Assembly: GCA_937923585.1 (NCBI GenBank)
Contig: CALDSM010000837.1
Coordinates: 1-7,351, forward strand
Reading direction: 5' to 3'
DNA length: 7,351 nt
Origin: an uncultured bacterium
GTDB lineage: Bacteria; Hydrogenedentota; Hydrogenedentia; Hydrogenedentales; CAITNO01
Shown: positions 5,858-7,351 of the stretch, piece by piece
Numbering within the stretch: the first letter of the stretch is position 1
Layout of the letters: each line of letters begins with the position of its first letter
Position numbers and translations under genes: made by a program
Notes under the pieces: model-generated
Told to the model about the DNA's origin: nothing
The model's database searches: none
Seen by the model: the letters and a program-made list of their open reading frames with translations, nothing else

Positions 5858-6745
5858 CTACATCAATGCCGTGCTGAAATACCGCTCCGCGCGGTCGGGC
5901 AGGACCGATGTGATGTTTCCGCCGACCCGTCCGGCCAGCTGCCGCGCCGCCCACACGTTTGCGCCCGAGGAAATGCCGACCAGCAGGCCGTGGTCCCGGC
6001 CCAGTTGGCGCGTGGTCTCGATGGCGTCCTCGTCGCTCACCTCAATCACGTCGTCCACGAGCGAGACGTCGAGCACGGCCGGAATGAACCCGTCGCCGAT
6101 GCCCTGGATCTGGTGCAGGCCCGGCTCATGCCCGAGCAGCGCGGCCACGTTCTTCGGCTCGACCGCCACAATCTTGACGCCCGGCCTGTGCTCCTTGAGA
6201 AACCTGCCCACGCCCTGGAGCGTGCCGCCGCTGCCCACGCCGGCCACGAAGCAGTCAATGTCACCGCTCATCTGCCGCCACAGTTCCCGTGCCGTCTGCT
6301 CATAATGCACGCGGGGATTGTCCGGGTTCTCGAACTGCTGCGGCACGAACACGCGCGGGTCCTCCTCCCGCATTTTGTTCACGAGCGCCACCGCGCCGCC
6401 GATGCTTTCATTGGCCGGTGTCAGCACCAGTTCGGCACCCATGGCAATGATGAGCTTCTTGCGCTCCTCGCTCATGTTCTCCGGCATGATGATGCGCACC
6501 CTGTATCCCTTCAGGCGGCCCACCAGCGCCACGCCGATGCCCGTGTTGCCCGAGGTCGGCTCCACGATGATCGAATCGGCCTTGAGCAGCCCCTTCGCCT
6601 CGGCGCCCTCGATCATGGACAGCGCCACGCGGTCCTTGATGCTGCCGCCGGGGTTGAGAAACTCCGCCTTGACGAAAATGGACTCCTTCCGCAGCCGGAT
6701 GAGCGGGGTGTTGCCGATAAGATCAAGAATGTTGTCGGTAAGCAT
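5858..6745 (-). CDS. cysK: Cysteine synthase (O-acetylserine sulfhydrylase)
   Basis: The product (295 residues) is a PLP-dependent fold-type II enzyme that makes cysteine from O-acetylserine and sulfide in the cytoplasm. Visible landmarks are IGNTPLIRL (10-18), the PLP lysine in NPGGSIKDR (Lys37), the substrate loop PTSGNTG (63-69), QQFENPDNP (136-144), the phosphate loop GVGSGGT (169-175), HQIQGIGDGFIP (211-222), GISSGAN (257-263) supplying the Ser that contacts the PLP ring nitrogen, and a terminal ERYFSTALM. QGIGxGFIP argues for CysK, while PDRAERY near the end is closer to CysM-type DRGDRY, so a CysK/CysM call is slightly ambiguous. About eight residues are missing between NTPLIRL and VKAEF relative to typical CysK. 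The ATG at 6745 has GAGG (6756-6753) 7 nt upstream; the frame extends to 6883, but the added residues are intergenic-repeat translation. It is divergent from the gamma-glutamyltransferase gene. Confidence 0.94.
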   Translation of the reverse strand: MLTDNILDLIGNTPLIRLRKESIFVKAEFLNPGGSIKDRVALSMIEGAEAKGLLKADSIIVEPTSGNTGIGVALVGRLKGYRVRIIMPENMSEERKKLIIAMGAELVLTPANESIGGAVALVNKMREEDPRVFVPQQFENPDNPRVHYEQTARELWRQMSGDIDCFVAGVGSGGTLQGVGRFLKEHRPGVKIVAVEPKNVAALLGHEPGLHQIQGIGDGFIPAVLDVSLVDDVIEVSDEDAIETTRQLGRDHGLLVGISSGANVWAARQLAGRVGGNITSVLPDRAERYFSTALM

Positions 6746-6780
6746 GGCTGTTCCTCGGAATGCTGGGTTCAAAACGGCGC

Positions 6781-6796
6781 GGACAGCGGGCTGTCC
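6781..6796. repeat. Perfect inverted repeat GGACAGC-GG-GCTGTCC
   Basis: GGACAGC (6781-6787) and GCTGTCC (6790-6796) are exact reverse complements around GG. It lies 36 bp upstream of the cysK start, a position where an operator could act, but its GGACAGC arm matches the hairpin at 1241-1261, which points to a shared dispersed motif. Confidence 0.5.
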
Positions 6797-6892
6797 CTGA
6801 CCGGCAATACTGTAGCACCCCGGCGGGTTCACTTCTACCCGGCGCTCGCGCGGCCTGTGATGGACCGCGGCGGCAACGACCATGTTTTGGCT

Positions 6893-6928
6893 GTCCCACT
6901 CGTCTCACCTGTCCCGCCCGTCCCATAC
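6893..6928. repeat. Four-copy degenerate tandem repeat, 9-bp period, core GTCCC
   Basis: Four consecutive 9-mers in exact register: GTCCCACTC (6893), GTCTCACCT (6902), GTCCCGCCC (6911) and GTCCCATAC (6920). On the minus strand the units read as a run of GGGAC-type motifs that continues into GTGGGACAGCC, the 11-mer shared with 1238-1248. Units share GTC, a C at the fifth position and pyrimidine-rich tails. No spacers of CRISPR length are present. Confidence 0.6.
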
Positions 6929-6931
6929 TCC

Positions 6932-6957
6932 AGCCAAAGCGGCGGCATGGCCCATGC
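6932..6957. repeat. Shared 13-mer AGCCAAAGCGGCG plus adjacent palindrome
   Basis: AGCCAAAGCGGCG (6932-6944) is identical to 4702-4714 on the same strand. It is followed immediately by GCATGG-C-CCATGC (6945-6957), a perfect 6-1-6 inverted repeat. At the other copy the 13-mer instead forms half of a GCGGCG/CGCCGC hairpin, so the two copies share the left part and then diverge. Confidence 0.45.
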
Positions 6958-7051
6958 GGTCAGAAGAGAGCGGTGGATGCCATCACTCCAGTCGGTCAAC
7001 GTGTTACCATAAGAATTGTCAAAGGTTCGACGCATGACGGAGAACGCGAAC

Positions 7052-7351
7052 ATGATGAAACGCCGTGAATTCCTCGCAGGAACCATGGCCGCATCCGCTG
7101 CGGCGGTATGGATGGGCGGCAGCCAAGTGAGAGCCGCCCGGGAGACGCCACAGCAAGGACCAACCATGAACCGCGAGCGCGTCAGCCTGCGCAACCAGAA
7201 CCGGTCCAGCGTGGCCTGCTGCAACGGCATGGTCTGCACGAGCCAGCCCCTGGCCAGCATGGCGGGGCTGGCCATCCTGCAATCCGGCGGCAATGCGGTG
7301 GACGCCGCCCTTTGCGCCAATGCGATGCTGGGTGTGGTGGAGCCCATGAGC
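7052..7351 (+). CDS. Gamma-glutamyltranspeptidase precursor with Tat signal, 3'-truncated by window edge
   Basis: The visible 100 residues start with a twin-arginine signal: KRREFLAG followed by a small-residue hydrophobic stretch and a possible cleavage site near QVRA. After a linker, the N-terminal signature of gamma-glutamyltransferases is plain: NGMVCTSQPLASMAGL, ILQSGGNAVDAAL and NAMLGVVEPMS. The family consists of precursors that self-cleave at an internal Thr and transfer or hydrolyse gamma-glutamyl groups from glutathione and related compounds, usually in the periplasm; the catalytic part lies beyond the window. I prefer the ATG at 7052 (GGAG at 7039-7042, 9-nt spacer) because it gives a conventional Tat leader; an in-frame ATG at 7034 (AAAGG at 7021-7025) would add six residues. 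Several cysteines (CC, VC, LC) near the mature N-terminus are uncommon for the family. Family assignment is strong, but activity cannot be judged from this part. Confidence 0.88.
   Translation, partial: MMKRREFLAGTMAASAAAVWMGGSQVRAARETPQQGPTMNRERVSLRNQNRSSVACCNGMVCTSQPLASMAGLAILQSGGNAVDAALCANAMLGVVEPMS

Larger units (their letters stand above)
6746..7051. other. Divergent intergenic region between cysK and the gamma-glutamyltransferase gene
   Basis: This 306-bp gap should carry promoters for both flanking genes, but I see no convincing -35/-10 pair. It contains a GGACAGC inverted repeat (6781-6796), a 9-bp-period tandem array (6893-6928), the 13-mer AGCCAAAGCGGCG (6932-6944) shared with the 4637-4778 gap, and a GCATGG palindrome (6945-6957). 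Sequences open in both directions across it give only low-complexity translations. No T-box, SAM or other riboswitch could be recognised ahead of cysK. Confidence 0.7.

Noticed and set aside
6746..6883. 46-residue upstream extension of cysK
   Set aside because: The added residues are intergenic and unlike any CysK N-terminus; the ATG at 6745 has a good GAGG site and begins at the conserved DNILDLIGNTPL.
6893..6928. CRISPR-like array
   Set aside because: The unit is only 9 bp with no spacers, and there are no cas genes; the same reasoning applies to 1313-1352.
5828..7012. 394-residue plus-strand open frame across cysK and the divergent gap
   Set aside because: It is the antisense frame of cysK, extended through repeat DNA; composition is shadow-like and no motif is present.

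Overview
The window is a GC-rich (roughly 60-63% by eye) bacterial segment with six protein genes, two cut by the window edges. No RNA genes, transposases, CRISPR arrays or phage genes are visible. The mix of a YfbK-type von Willebrand A protein, an exported DUF4838 protein, a Tat-exported gamma-glutamyltransferase and intergenic spaces full of short degenerate repeats and hairpins suggests a free-living bacterium of the planctomycete/Hydrogenedentes/Lentisphaerae kind. That placement is inference from gene content and style; no phylogenetic marker is present.

Layout: (1) 1-1140, plus strand: C-terminal part of a vWA + DUF3520 (YfbK-like) protein, followed by a GC-rich hairpin with a short T-run. 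(2) 1141-1461: a 321-bp gap holding that terminator, a pair of CGCAGATT repeats, a GACAGCCG hairpin and a four-unit tandem array with a 10-bp period. (3) 1462-3939, plus strand: an 825-aa exported DUF4838 protein of carbohydrate-active-enzyme type. (4) 3971-4636, minus strand, convergent with the previous gene: a fused cold-shock domain + DUF1294 membrane protein, visibly lower in GC than its neighbours, with its own candidate promoter. (5) 4779-5783, minus: a membrane-anchored alpha/beta hydrolase with a complete catalytic triad. (6) 5858-6745, minus: cysteine synthase (cysK), 74 bp upstream of the hydrolase and possibly co-transcribed with it. (7) 6746-7051: a 306-bp divergent intergenic region with a 9-bp tandem array and several inverted repeats. 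(8) 7052-7351, plus: N-terminus of a Tat-exported gamma-glutamyltranspeptidase, cut by the window edge.

The genes do not form an obvious single pathway. Cysteine synthase and gamma-glutamyltransferase both touch cysteine/glutathione sulfur metabolism and are divergently arranged, but co-regulation is not shown. I found no convincing undescribed system. The points most worth a second look are the structured intergenic repeats, the cysteine-rich core of the DUF4838 protein, the atypical sequence before the vWA metal site at the left edge, and the lower-GC CSD-DUF1294 gene.
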